DNA of 64,000 nt from Gudongella sp034006985 (GCA_034006985.1 JAVERT010000013.1:1-64000); one strand, 5' to 3'; positions 16,210 to 25,273 are shown, counted from the stretch's first letter. Numbers and translations: made by a program. Notes: a model not told the origin generated them from the letters alone.

Positions 16210-19068
16210 TTATACTCGAATTCTAAAATCTAGTGCTAAAAATCTCTTTTCATTTTTATCCCATACCACGGGGTTAAGATCCATCTCTTTAATTTCTGGT
16301 ACTTCTGAAATTAATGTACTGAAATTAAGCATTATCTGACTGAATTTATCTACAGGTAATTGTTCTATACCTCTAAATCCTGTAAATAATGGATAGTTTT
16401 TCAATGAGGCTAGCATTTCTTCAGTATCTATCTTATCTAATGGATTAAGTTTCATCGCAACATCTTTATATAGTTCAACTGCTACTCCTCCAGAACCCAT
16501 AAGCATTAAATGTCCTGTAAATGGTTCATACTTAGCACCCATTATCATCTCTAAACCTATGTTAGATTGTTCTTGAACTAAAACTCCATCTGAACCCGAA
16601 AATTTATCTAATAGAGATTTGATTTTTTCTTGTAATTCATTTTCATTCATAATATTTAGGATAACTCCTCCAACATCTGATTTATGAATTACCTCTGAAT
16701 TTTCAATTTTAGCTACTACCGGATAATTTAAATCAAAATCTTCCATTTTATAATCTTCAATTTGTTTTATAAATTCCCACTTAGGCAATGGTATTTTATA
16801 TAAGTCTAATAACTCTATGGCACTTAAGGATTTCAAGTACCCTGCTGGAGTTGTATTATTAATCAAACTTCTTGCTTTCATTTTTCTTTTTACATCAAGG
16901 TTTATACTTCTTTCTCTTAAGCTTAATTTGTTCTTTCCTTCAATTCTTAAATAATTGAATAAATCAGCACAATCCTCTGGAAATTCTACACAAGCTATAT
17001 TATTTTCCTTTAACACTTCCCTTGCTGGTTTCCCAAGAGTAGGTCCCATAAAACAATTTATAATAGGAATATCTAATTTTTCAATAATTGGTAGTAAAGC
17101 TTCTGCAACCTTCCCAGTATCAACAGTTGCTGGCGGTACGCATACCACAGCTAACGCATCGTATAAACCACTTTCTGCCATAGTTTTTAGAGAAATTGCG
17201 TAGTGCTCTGGCATTCCTGTTGCAATAACATCGATTGGATTTTTAGTAGAAGACTCAGGATAAATATTTTTTAATAATTCTTTTTGAGTTGCTTCATCCA
17301 TTATAGGAAGCTCAAATCCATTTTTAGCTAATTGATCGGTTATAAGAATTCCAGGACCACCTGCATTTGTAACAACGCCTATTTTATTACCTTTCATAGG
17401 CTTAGTTTTGCTCAGTACCATAGCTGTTAGATATGCCATTTCCAAACTATCTACTCTTATTGCTCCTGCTTTTTCAAGAAGTACCTCTACAGCACTATCA
17501 CTCCCTGCTATACTACCAGTATGAGAACTTGCTGCAATTGCTCCTGCTTCACTTCTTCCTGATTTAAGAACAATTACTGCTTTGTTTTTAGTGATTTCCT
17601 TCAATTGCTTTAGAAATTTATATCCTCTTGGAATTGTCTCTAGATATAAAATTATAACATCTGTTAAATCATCATCCTTTAAGGCTTTAAGTATATCACT
17701 TGCATCGATGTCCATTAGATTACCTAAAGAAGCTATTTTTGAGAACCCCATTCCATATGGAATTGCATAATCCAACAATACCGCTCCTATGGCTCCACTT
17801 TGAGTAATCAAAGCAATATTACCTTTTTTAGGTGTATGTGTTAATATTGTAGCATTCAAGTTTATTGCTGGATCTGTATTTAATATACCCATGCCATTAG
17901 GACCAAGTAAACGCATATTATATTTATCTACAAGCTCTTTTAACTCTAATTCTTTTTCCGCACCTTTTTCACCGGTTTCCTTAAAACCTGCAGTGATACA
18001 TACTATAGCTTTTGTTCCTTTTTCTCCGCAATCTATTATCGCTTCTTCTACTCCTGCTGACGGAGTTGCTAATATCGCAAGATCTGGAGCTTCTGGCAAC
18101 TCATCCATTTTAGAGTATGCTTTTATATCATGCACACTAGCTCCACTTCTATTTATAACATATAAGTTCCCCTTATATTCCCCTTTGAGGATATTTTTTA
18201 ATATAGCATTTCCTATTCCACCTTTAGCTGATGCACCAATAACAACTACACTTTTCGGCTTAAAGAAACCATCGAATGATCTATTATATACAGGTATATC
18301 CTCTTCCCAGCTATTAATTTTGACACCTTGTGGAACCGGTGCATCTTTATAGAATACTTTGTTATTCTCATCTACGCTGAAATTGCCCATAGCTATCTCA
18401 TATACTGCTCTCGCACCAACTAACCTAGATTCATTATTAACCTTTTTAAGAACTGCTCTTTTTAATCCATTTTCTTCGGTACTTATAGAGTAGTCTATTT
18501 CAAAAGATGGCGATCTCATTAATAGTGGTCCTCCATCTACTTCACTAGTTGCAATATGGGCACTTGAACATATAGTCTCAGACCCTGCATCAAGAGTATC
18601 TCCAACTCCATTTGCACCAGCAAAACTTCTAACACCATCGTTTGTAACAGACAAATCAGCAGGATGCACATTTATTGCTTTGTATTTCCCAATTATTGCA
18701 TCTGTCGTTGCCCATACATAGCCTGCCAAAAGTATTATATCTGCACCCATATCTTCTACTAACTTACTTGCTTCAATATCATAGAGTCTTCGAACATCCA
18801 TATCACTAAATGGAGCATTGTGCTTCCTATGAAATTCCTTAATATCGATCGCTGCATATGGAATGTTCCTCTCCTCCGCAATTTTTATGGCTTTTGCCTC
18901 GGGATTACTAGAAAATATGCCCACTATTTCAAAAGGACTTTCCCCTTCTTTTTCCTCAATTTCCATTTGTAAATCATGGGCCATCCAAAGAGTATTTCCA
19001 CTTCCTGAAACATATCCCAATACTTTTAATTTACCATTTGTCGGATCATGTAATAATTTATTTTCCAT
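16210..19068 (-). CDS. Fusion of a PurN-like formyltransferase domain to an ADP-forming acyl-CoA synthetase
   Basis: This is a 952-aa protein. Residues 15-240 form a PurN/Fmt-like formyltransferase domain with the expected catalytic residues: Asn133 and His135 (INVHPADL) and Asp178 (SEVDGGPLL). Residues 268 to about 720 match the alpha part of ADP-forming acetyl-CoA synthetase: a CoA-binding Rossmann domain (VVVIGAS), LLGPNGMGI, QSGAIG, and phospho-His516 in SSHTGSIAG. Residues 740-952 match the ATP-grasp beta part with His795 (EVIHKSDVGGV) and VDLNP-like MDLNPVVW. The synthetase makes ATP from an acyl-CoA plus ADP and Pi. The formyl domain may make or use a formyl group. It is the last gene of a leftward operon with a transporter, an aminotransferase and a lyase. 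Confidence 0.85.
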   Translation of the reverse strand: MENKLLHDPTNGKLKVLGYVSGSGNTLWMAHDLQMEIEEKEGESPFEIVGIFSSNPEAKAIKIAEERNIPYAAIDIKEFHRKHNAPFSDMDVRRLYDIEASKLVEDMGADIILLAGYVWATTDAIIGKYKAINVHPADLSVTNDGVRSFAGANGVGDTLDAGSETICSSAHIATSEVDGGPLLMRSPSFEIDYSISTEENGLKRAVLKKVNNESRLVGARAVYEIAMGNFSVDENNKVFYKDAPVPQGVKINSWEEDIPVYNRSFDGFFKPKSVVVIGASAKGGIGNAILKNILKGEYKGNLYVINRSGASVHDIKAYSKMDELPEAPDLAILATPSAGVEEAIIDCGEKGTKAIVCITAGFKETGEKGAEKELELKELVDKYNMRLLGPNGMGILNTDPAINLNATILTHTPKKGNIALITQSGAIGAVLLDYAIPYGMGFSKIASLGNLMDIDASDILKALKDDDLTDVIILYLETIPRGYKFLKQLKEITKNKAVIVLKSGRSEAGAIAASSHTGSIAGSDSAVEVLLEKAGAIRVDSLEMAYLTAMVLSKTKPMKGNKIGVVTNAGGPGILITDQLAKNGFELPIMDEATQKELLKNIYPESSTKNPIDVIATGMPEHYAISLKTMAESGLYDALAVVCVPPATVDTGKVAEALLPIIEKLDIPIINCFMGPTLGKPAREVLKENNIACVEFPEDCADLFNYLRIEGKNKLSLRERSINLDVKRKMKARSLINNTTPAGYLKSLSAIELLDLYKIPLPKWEFIKQIEDYKMEDFDLNYPVVAKIENSEVIHKSDVGGVILNIMNENELQEKIKSLLDKFSGSDGVLVQEQSNIGLEMIMGAKYEPFTGHLMLMGSGGVAVELYKDVAMKLNPLDKIDTEEMLASLKNYPLFTGFRGIEQLPVDKFSQIMLNFSTLISEVPEIKEMDLNPVVWDKNEKRFLALDFRIRV

Positions 19069-19091
19069 CGTTACCTCCTTGTATTAAAATA

Positions 19092-19118
19092 GTCTGGCAA
19101 GGATTTATCTCACCAGAC
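19092..19118 (-). terminator. Intra-operon hairpin after the SNF transporter
   Basis: A GTCTGG/CCAGAC stem with a 15-base loop, followed on the minus strand by TATTTTAA, sits between the transporter and the synthetase fusion. It may be a partial terminator or a processing site that lowers synthetase expression. Confidence 0.4.
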
Positions 19119-19136
19119 CATATAAGCTAGATTGAT

Positions 19137-20510
19137 TTAAATAATTCCTAAATTTGTAAGGAATATGATAATAATTACAACTGGAACTACATATTTTACT
19201 ACATTGAACCAAACTTTGAATACTCCTGATTTTAAAGCACCACCATTACTTATCTCAGCAATAGCATCCTTTTCTCCCCAGAACCAACCTACTAAGATTG
19301 AAGCTGCAAGTCCGCCAAGTGGAAGTGATATATTTGAACCAAAATAATCGAATAAGTCGAATATTCCTTTTCCGAAGAGTTGGAAATCTCCCCAAATTCC
19401 AAAACTAAATGATACAGCAATACCCATTACATATGCTATTGCACCTACTAATAGAGCTGCTCCTTTTCTTGACATGTTTTTCTTTTCTAGTAAATATGCT
19501 ACTGGCATCTCTAATATAGAAATTGCAGATGTAAGATTTGCTATAGCTAGTAAGAAAAAGAACATAAAGTTGAAAAGTGCACCAAATGGCATTTGCATAA
19601 ATACAGATGGTATTGTAATAAATACAAGTCCTACACCTTGTCCAGGTTCCATTCCAAATGCAAATACTGCAGGGAATATTACCAAACCTGCTAATATTGC
19701 AACACTGAAATCCATTATTGAAATAAGAGCAGAAGACTTAGGTAAATTTTCACCTTGGTCTAGATAACTACCATAAGTAACCATCCCTGACATTCCTACG
19801 CTAAGACTAAAGAATACTTGACCAAGTGCCGCAATCCAAACACCTGCTGTTATAACTGAAAAGTCTGGTGTTAAATACCATTTAACTCCTTCCATTGCTC
19901 CTGGAAGAGTTAGAGATCGACCTACCAAAATAAGTAATAATACGAATAGCATAGGAAGCATTATTTTTGACGCTTTTTCAATTCCTCTAGCTACTCCTTT
20001 AGCAATAATATATACTGTTATAATCATAAATAGTGCATGGTATATCAATGGTTGCACAGGATTTGAGATAAAAGCCCCAAAGTAATTTCCCATTTGATCT
20101 GGTGGTATACTTGTTAAACCAAAGAAAGATTGAATCGAATAAAACAATGTCCAGCCACTAACTACAGAATAGTATGAAAGGAATATAAATGCTGAAAAGA
20201 ATCCTAAAAAACCTATCCATTTAGCACCTTTTCTTATTTTCCCATAGCTATCAATAGCATTTGATTGGCCATGTCTACCAATTGTAAACTCAACTAAAAG
20301 TAAACTAACTCCAACTAAAACCATGCAAATAAAATATACTAAAAGAAAAGCTCCCCCTCCATTTTCACCAGTCATGTATGGGAATCTCCATATATTCCCA
20401 AGTCCAACTGCTGATCCTGCTGCTGCGAAGATAAATCCGAGCCTTGATGTAAATTTGTCTCTAGGTTGTTCCAACTTATTAATGCCGCTATTATTTTTAT
20501 CCGCTGACAT
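19137..20510 (-). CDS. Sodium-dependent amino-acid symporter, SNF (NSS) family
   Basis: This 457-aa protein has about eleven to twelve transmembrane helices. It carries the SNF signature in helix 1 (AAAGSAVGLGNIWRFPYM) and the ENGGGAF turn. Bacterial relatives such as LeuT, TnaT and MhsT import hydrophobic or aromatic amino acids with Na+. It is 15 bases after the aminotransferase gene in the same operon, so it probably brings in the amino acid that the pathway consumes. The specific substrate cannot be read from the sequence. Confidence 0.9.
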   Translation of the reverse strand: MSADKNNSGINKLEQPRDKFTSRLGFIFAAAGSAVGLGNIWRFPYMTGENGGGAFLLVYFICMVLVGVSLLLVEFTIGRHGQSNAIDSYGKIRKGAKWIGFLGFFSAFIFLSYYSVVSGWTLFYSIQSFFGLTSIPPDQMGNYFGAFISNPVQPLIYHALFMIITVYIIAKGVARGIEKASKIMLPMLFVLLLILVGRSLTLPGAMEGVKWYLTPDFSVITAGVWIAALGQVFFSLSVGMSGMVTYGSYLDQGENLPKSSALISIMDFSVAILAGLVIFPAVFAFGMEPGQGVGLVFITIPSVFMQMPFGALFNFMFFFLLAIANLTSAISILEMPVAYLLEKKNMSRKGAALLVGAIAYVMGIAVSFSFGIWGDFQLFGKGIFDLFDYFGSNISLPLGGLAASILVGWFWGEKDAIAEISNGGALKSGVFKVWFNVVKYVVPVVIIIIFLTNLGII

Positions 20511-20525
20511 GTTAACCCCCCTATA

Positions 20526-21680
20526 TTATGATAAGACTTTTTCCATTCTATCAAAAGCTTCTTTAAGACCTTCAATTGGTATTGTACAGGATATCCTTAT
20601 ATAGTCATCGCTGTTAGGTCCAAAGGAAATCCCAGGTATTGTTATAACTTTAGCTTCTTCAAGCATTTTCATTCCAAATTCCATAGATTTCATCCCAGTT
20701 TCCTTTATATTAGCAAATATATAAAAGGCTCCCCTAGGCTTGATGCAAGATAGTCCATTGATAGAATTTATCCTATCGTAAGCATAGTCTACTCTTTTAG
20801 AATATTCATCAACCATCTTTTTGACATCGGCTTCACAGTTTTCTATAGCGTATAGTGCTGCTTTTTGAGAAATGGAATTCATGCTCATAGTTGTACCTAT
20901 GTTTATTATTTTCATCATATCAATGACTTTTTTAGGTCCTATCGCATATCCTACTCTCCATCCACACATTGCATATGTTTTAGAAAAACCTGCAATTGTA
21001 AAAGTTCTTTCTTTCATTCCTGGTAGTGTTGCAAAACAAACATGTTCTCCTTCAAAAATAAACGCTTCATAGATTTCATCTGACATTAAAATCAAATCAT
21101 GTTTTTTTATAACATCACATATTTTCAATGCTTCTTCTTTTGAAATTACTGCACCTGTTGGATTTCCAGGAGAGTTAAGCATAACTATTTTAGTTTTATC
21201 AGTTATAACATTTTCAAGAGCTTCTGCCGTCATATTAAATCCGTCTTCTTCCCTCAATGTAACAGGCAATGGCACACCATATACGTATTCAATTGCCTGA
21301 GTATAAGGCGTAAAACAAGGGTCTGGAACTATAACCTCATCTCCAGGATTTATTAGAGCTTGTAATACTAAGTATATAGCCTGAGTTGCACCAACTGTTA
21401 TTATTACCTCATCTGGTGTAGAATCTAGTTTATATTTATTCCTCCAATACTCTGAAACCGCTTGCCTAAGATCTGCAAACCCGTTAACTGGTGGATAATG
21501 GGTAAATCCAGCTTTAGCCGCCGCTGCTGCAGCTTCGACAATTGCATCGGAAGTTGTTGCATCTGGTTCTCCAATACCAAGGCTTACCAAATCATTGTAT
21601 TTTGAAGCTGCTTCAAACATTTGAAGCATTGGAGATGGCTTTACTTCTTTAAATAAATTTGAAAGTTCAATTTGTTTCAT
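20526..21680 (-). CDS. Class I/II PLP-dependent aminotransferase
   Basis: This 384-aa fold-type I aminotransferase has the PLP lysine in FSKTYAMCGWRVGY, NSPGNPTGAV, and an Arg near the C-terminus (YIRISC) for the substrate carboxylate. It resembles the aspartate/aromatic aminotransferase subgroup. Placed between a LeuA-like enzyme (nine bases away) and an amino-acid symporter, it should turn the imported amino acid into its 2-oxo acid, or supply an amino acid from one. The exact substrate is unknown. Confidence 0.88.
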   Translation of the reverse strand: MKQIELSNLFKEVKPSPMLQMFEAASKYNDLVSLGIGEPDATTSDAIVEAAAAAAKAGFTHYPPVNGFADLRQAVSEYWRNKYKLDSTPDEVIITVGATQAIYLVLQALINPGDEVIVPDPCFTPYTQAIEYVYGVPLPVTLREEDGFNMTAEALENVITDKTKIVMLNSPGNPTGAVISKEEALKICDVIKKHDLILMSDEIYEAFIFEGEHVCFATLPGMKERTFTIAGFSKTYAMCGWRVGYAIGPKKVIDMMKIINIGTTMSMNSISQKAALYAIENCEADVKKMVDEYSKRVDYAYDRINSINGLSCIKPRGAFYIFANIKETGMKSMEFGMKMLEEAKVITIPGISFGPNSDDYIRISCTIPIEGLKEAFDRMEKVLS

Positions 21681-21689
21681 AAAAACCTC

Positions 21690-22898
21690 CTAGATTTCTT
21701 TTGCTAAGTTTATAAACTCTTCACTAGTTAAATCTCTTTTTAATTTCAATGAAAGATCTTTTACCTTGCCTAATATAGCTTTTTCTTGTTCCTCTGTCAA
21801 ATCAAGATTGTTTTCTTTTACCCATGCTTTAACATTATCTTTACCACTTTTTTTACCTAGATACAGCTTAGGCTCTGTTTGCCCAGTTAAACTCCAATGG
21901 TATGGTAGCATTGCTAGTGGTTGTTCATCCTTACAATTCGCCCAAAGACTTGAAGGCATCCCTGTCTCCCATCCAAATATTTTATCTCCCACTACTGGTT
22001 GTGTAGGATATACAGGATATCCTGTTGTCTTTTCTACTAATCTTGATAAGTCTTTTAACATTGAAAGATCAATACCTGCATCAACATTGTATAATACTTT
22101 TAATGCCAGAACTAATTGTTCTAAAGATACACTTCCTGTTCTTTCACCAATTCCATTAACTGTAACATGAGCTACTTCTGCTCCAGCTGCTAAGCCTGCA
22201 ATTGTTGAAGAAACTCCCATCCCGAAGTCATTATGAAAATGTACTTCTATTGGTACACTAAATTCTTTTTTTAGTCTTCTAACTGCATATGCCGCTCCCT
22301 CTGGTGAATAGCACCCAAAAGTATCAACCAATGCTAATGCATCCATGTGTCCACCTTCAGAAATCTGATGAACTGCATCCACTAGAAATTCTAAACTTGC
22401 TCTTGATGAGTCTGCAGGGAAAAAAGTTACATACAAGCCCAACTCTTTTGCAGCCTGTGTTGCTTCTATTGCAGCTTTTATAGCTTTTTCAGGACTCCAT
22501 CTTTTACCAAATTTTAATAAATGTTCACTTCCTGGTATTTCTGCAAGTACATGATTTACTCCACAAGCCTTAGCTAATTTCATATCATCAGGTGTATTTC
22601 TTACAAATGCAAATATTTTAGGCCCTAAATTCAATTCAGCAATTTCCTTAATAGCATCTGCATCTTCCTGAGAAGCTGCAGGGGTTCCTGCCTCTATTCT
22701 TTGAACTCCAGCTTTAGCTAGTTTTTTAGCAATTTCCACCTTTTCACTTCTCGTAAGGATTATTCCTGGTTGCTGTTCACCATCTCTTAATGTAGTATCC
22801 AATATTTCAATTTTCTTAGGAAAATTAAAGCTTTTTATTACTTCCTCAGCAAAATTGGACTGGCTTACCCACCATTTTCCATCTTCTTTATAACCCAT
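21690..22898 (-). CDS. LeuA-like DRE-TIM metallolyase (isopropylmalate/homocitrate/citramalate/Re-citrate synthase family)
   Basis: This 402-aa protein has a TIM-barrel catalytic domain with TTLRDGEQQPG (first catalytic Arg-Asp), metal ligands HFHND and VNGIGERTG, then a short C-terminal region. The LeuA allosteric dimer domain is absent, so leucine-type feedback is not expected. These enzymes condense acetyl-CoA with a 2-oxo acid. Close relatives include homocitrate and Re-citrate synthases, and reverse cleavage is possible in principle. It is the first gene of the leftward island operon, with an AAAGGAGGG site. No isomerase or dehydrogenase for a leucine-like pathway is near, so it is unlikely to be ordinary LeuA. 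Confidence 0.82.
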   Translation of the reverse strand: MGYKEDGKWWVSQSNFAEEVIKSFNFPKKIEILDTTLRDGEQQPGIILTRSEKVEIAKKLAKAGVQRIEAGTPAASQEDADAIKEIAELNLGPKIFAFVRNTPDDMKLAKACGVNHVLAEIPGSEHLLKFGKRWSPEKAIKAAIEATQAAKELGLYVTFFPADSSRASLEFLVDAVHQISEGGHMDALALVDTFGCYSPEGAAYAVRRLKKEFSVPIEVHFHNDFGMGVSSTIAGLAAGAEVAHVTVNGIGERTGSVSLEQLVLALKVLYNVDAGIDLSMLKDLSRLVEKTTGYPVYPTQPVVGDKIFGWETGMPSSLWANCKDEQPLAMLPYHWSLTGQTEPKLYLGKKSGKDNVKAWVKENNLDLTEEQEKAILGKVKDLSLKLKRDLTSEEFINLAKEI

Positions 22899-22957
22899 AA
22901 TATCCCTCCTTTGTTTTTCTTAACCTATATAACCGTTTTACAATCTTACAACAACAG

Positions 22958-22984
22958 ATTATATCATTTTATTAACCTTGTCAA
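22958..22984 (-). promoter_or_regulatory. Promoter of the leftward catabolic operon
   Basis: On the minus strand, TTGACA (22979-22984) and TATAAT (22958-22963) are 15 bases apart, shorter than optimal, which hints at activator dependence. It lies in the 158-base divergent region before the thioesterase gene. Confidence 0.5.
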
Positions 22985-23056
22985 GTGTTTATATACCTTA
23001 GTGCAAATATTATAATTTATGTTATAATAAATTATAATATCGTTAGGAGGTTTATT

Positions 23057-23452
23057 GTGGATTATACTAAAATACTAAAAACTGGAGAAGTTTTTACTAA
23101 TAGATACACGGTACAAGAATCAGATACTGCAGATGCTTCCGGAAATAAAGGTGTAAGAGTTTTATCAACACCTTCTTTGTTAAAATATATTGAACTCGGC
23201 TCTTCTGCTGAATTATTTAAACGGCTACCAAAAGGCTATAGCCCTGTTGGTACAAGCATTAATCTAAAACACATAGGAGCTACTCCAATAAATGGGATTA
23301 TTGAAGTAGTTACAACTGTTTATAATATCTGCGATAGTAAAATCACTTATGATTTTAAAGTGTTTTATAACGGCAAAATTATAGCAAAAGGGGATTATGA
23401 ACAAAAAATAGTATATTTAGAAGGATTTTTGGAAAAAAATAATGCAAAATAA
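23057..23452 (+). CDS. FlK-like hot-dog acyl-CoA thioesterase
   Basis: This 131-aa protein starts at a GTG preceded by TTAGGAGG at good spacing. An ATG 24 codons upstream has no site and would add a spurious hydrophobic segment. It aligns by eye with the fluoroacetyl-CoA thioesterase family: a Thr in LSTPSLL, a Glu in KYIELGSS and a His in NLKHIGATP match the Thr-Glu-His set known for FlK. Other family members hydrolyse small acyl-CoAs or act as ligand-binding hot-dog proteins. It is divergent from the lyase-aminotransferase operon, so it may clear a toxic or dead-end acyl-CoA formed by that pathway. Confidence 0.75.
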   Translation: MDYTKILKTGEVFTNRYTVQESDTADASGNKGVRVLSTPSLLKYIELGSSAELFKRLPKGYSPVGTSINLKHIGATPINGIIEVVTTVYNICDSKITYDFKVFYNGKIIAKGDYEQKIVYLEGFLEKNNAK

Positions 23453-23535
23453 AATGACTCCAATAAGAAACTTTAGATATTATACATTTTTTTTGTTATA
23501 ATATCATTATTATACTTATCACAAGGAGGGTTAAA

Positions 23536-24396
23536 GTGATTGATTCAAATAATAGTTCTAGTACTATATATTTTAATATAAATGAAGTAGCTAATATTAT
23601 TGAAGTATCTGCGGCTACCATAAGAAATTGGGAAAAAAAAGACCTTTTCACAGCTAAAAGAGCATCAAATTCATATAGGATATACAGCTTAGAAGATATT
23701 GAGGTCTTAAAAAGAATAAAATACTATTCAAAGAATTATCAAATGAACTCATTGGCCATAAAAGAAATCCTTATGCCGCATGTAGAAGCACCTCCTATTA
23801 TTAAAGACAATTTAGAAAATCCAACAACTCATACACCAAGCAGGAAATTATTAGGAGGTAAGTGGAAAGAATATCGGATAGAGCAGAATAAAACTCTTGA
23901 AGAAATAGCAACTGATATTGGTATCTCGACTTCATACCTTAGTAAAATAGAAAACGGTCAGGCTAATGTTTCTTATGAAGTAATTGAAAGACTTGCAAGT
24001 TACTATGGTAAAAGCGTACTACACTTTTTCGAACCAGAAGAAGAACAAAAAATCGTCGTAGAAAAAGGTAAGGGAGAAAAATTACAAACAGGACTTCCAG
24101 GCGTTTTAATGGAATCACTTATTGCACAAAAAGAGAGAGTTTTATTTCCAATGATGTTTTATGTAGAACCTGGTTATGGTTCAGATAACACACACAAACA
24201 TAATGGAGAAGAATTTATCCATGTCTTAAAAGGTGTATTTGAAATAACTTTAGACGAAAATGAGGTGCACTTGCTAAAAGAGGGAGATTCTATTTATTTT
24301 AAATCTTCAACTAATCATAGTTGGCATAATACAGGAAAATCTACGGCTAAGATCCTTTGGATACATTCACCTGTTGAAAGAAATACATTAAGATAG
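23536..24396 (+). CDS. Transcriptional regulator with MerR-type HTH, XRE-type HTH and cupin domain
   Basis: This 286-aa protein starts at GTG with AAGGAGGG upstream. Its domains in order are a MerR-like winged helix (about 12-80; NEVANIIEVSAATIRNWEK and NSYRIYS), an XRE HTH (about 104-165; LEEIATDIGISTSYLSKIENG), and a small cupin (about 205-280; HKHNGEEFIHVLKG and NHSWHN). XRE-cupin regulators sense small metabolites. The extra MerR-type DNA-binding domain is unusual. Next to the thioesterase and divergent from the catabolic operon, it is the likely pathway regulator. Confidence 0.85.
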   Translation: MIDSNNSSSTIYFNINEVANIIEVSAATIRNWEKKDLFTAKRASNSYRIYSLEDIEVLKRIKYYSKNYQMNSLAIKEILMPHVEAPPIIKDNLENPTTHTPSRKLLGGKWKEYRIEQNKTLEEIATDIGISTSYLSKIENGQANVSYEVIERLASYYGKSVLHFFEPEEEQKIVVEKGKGEKLQTGLPGVLMESLIAQKERVLFPMMFYVEPGYGSDNTHKHNGEEFIHVLKGVFEITLDENEVHLLKEGDSIYFKSSTNHSWHNTGKSTAKILWIHSPVERNTLR

Positions 24397-24404
24397 ACAA
24401 AAAA

Positions 24405-24424
24405 AAAGAAGGCTAACCTTCTTT
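24405..24424 (-). terminator. Terminator of the walR-yycI operon
   Basis: An AAAGAAGG/CCTTCTTT stem overlaps the yycI stop and is followed on the minus strand by nine Ts. It also terminates the convergent regulator gene weakly. Confidence 0.8.
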
Positions 24425-25265
24425 AGTCTAATTCTAATATAACATCATATCCATCTTCAAATTGGACTCTCCATGCAGGCACTGCGTTTCCTTCCATTGC
24501 TTGCTGGTATTCTCCAAGATAATCTTGTTTCTCTGGGTCAAAATAATACGACAGTGAGATATCTGTAATAGTCTTTCCAAATGTATCCTCCATGCTTATA
24601 AGCTCGAGGATCATTTTTTGTGCAGATATTATTGGATAATTTGTATCTTTAATCTCTTTTATATTAAGCCAAGTTCTCTCCATCTTTCTGATTTCTCCAT
24701 CTTTTATTCTAAAAGTGGTGAAACTATGTTCAATATAAAAATCTTCTAGACTTTTTGTAAAATCTAGATAAAATCCGTCCTCAGTTTCTTGAGAAAAGGA
24801 TAATTTCATATCGTCTGTTTCATAACCTTTTTCCTCCATAAATGTTAGCGCTAGAGCAACTGCAGATTCTACATCAGCTACACTTGTCCCTATCGCTTTT
24901 GTTTCATTTTCATATATTATAAGCTTATCATTTATTATTACAATACTTTCATCACCCTTATATATTTCTGTTAAAGCAGTCGTTGATTCAATGATACCTT
25001 GATCTTTAAAAAAACTTTTATTTAAAGCCTCAGGGAGTATATTCTCATATTCTACTATTAAGTTATATGCACTGTTTGTTGTCTCTGGAAACTTTGCATC
25101 AAGCTTTATGTCTTTTCTCAATAGAATCTTTTCAGCTTCTTCCATAAGTTCTGGACTTGCAGATTGAGTTTTAGCTTCATTACCTCCATAGAGAAACGCA
25201 GCTAAAAAAAGGTTAGTAAAGACCAGTGCAATTATTAAAATTGTTTTTGCTTTAGACCAATCCAT
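24423..25265 (-). CDS. yycI: WalRK-associated regulatory protein YycI
   Basis: This 280-aa protein has a single N-terminal transmembrane helix (about 5-27) and an extracytoplasmic domain made of beta-rich repeats, as in YycI. With YycH it modulates WalK activity at the membrane; in B. subtilis the pair inhibits WalK. It follows yycH by eight bases. In other Firmicutes walJ would come next. Here the strand changes and the catabolic island begins. Confidence 0.82.
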   Translation of the reverse strand: MDWSKAKTILIIALVFTNLFLAAFLYGGNEAKTQSASPELMEEAEKILLRKDIKLDAKFPETTNSAYNLIVEYENILPEALNKSFFKDQGIIESTTALTEIYKGDESIVIINDKLIIYENETKAIGTSVADVESAVALALTFMEEKGYETDDMKLSFSQETEDGFYLDFTKSLEDFYIEHSFTTFRIKDGEIRKMERTWLNIKEIKDTNYPIISAQKMILELISMEDTFGKTITDISLSYYFDPEKQDYLGEYQQAMEGNAVPAWRVQFEDGYDVILELD

Positions 25266-25273
25266 AGCTTCCC

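Noticed and set aside
17891..18352. 153-codon open frame on the plus strand
   Set aside because: It is antisense to the synthetase fusion, Ser/Pro-rich as expected for the complement of an AT-rich gene, and has no start signals.
21766..22170. 134-codon open frame on the plus strand
   Set aside because: It lies wholly inside the LeuA-like gene on the other strand, has no ribosome site, and its translation has no protein-like features; a shadow frame.
21690..22898. Calling the lyase leuA (2-isopropylmalate synthase)
   Set aside because: The C-terminal regulatory domain of LeuA is missing, no other leucine genes are near, and the operon looks catabolic; only the family can be supported.
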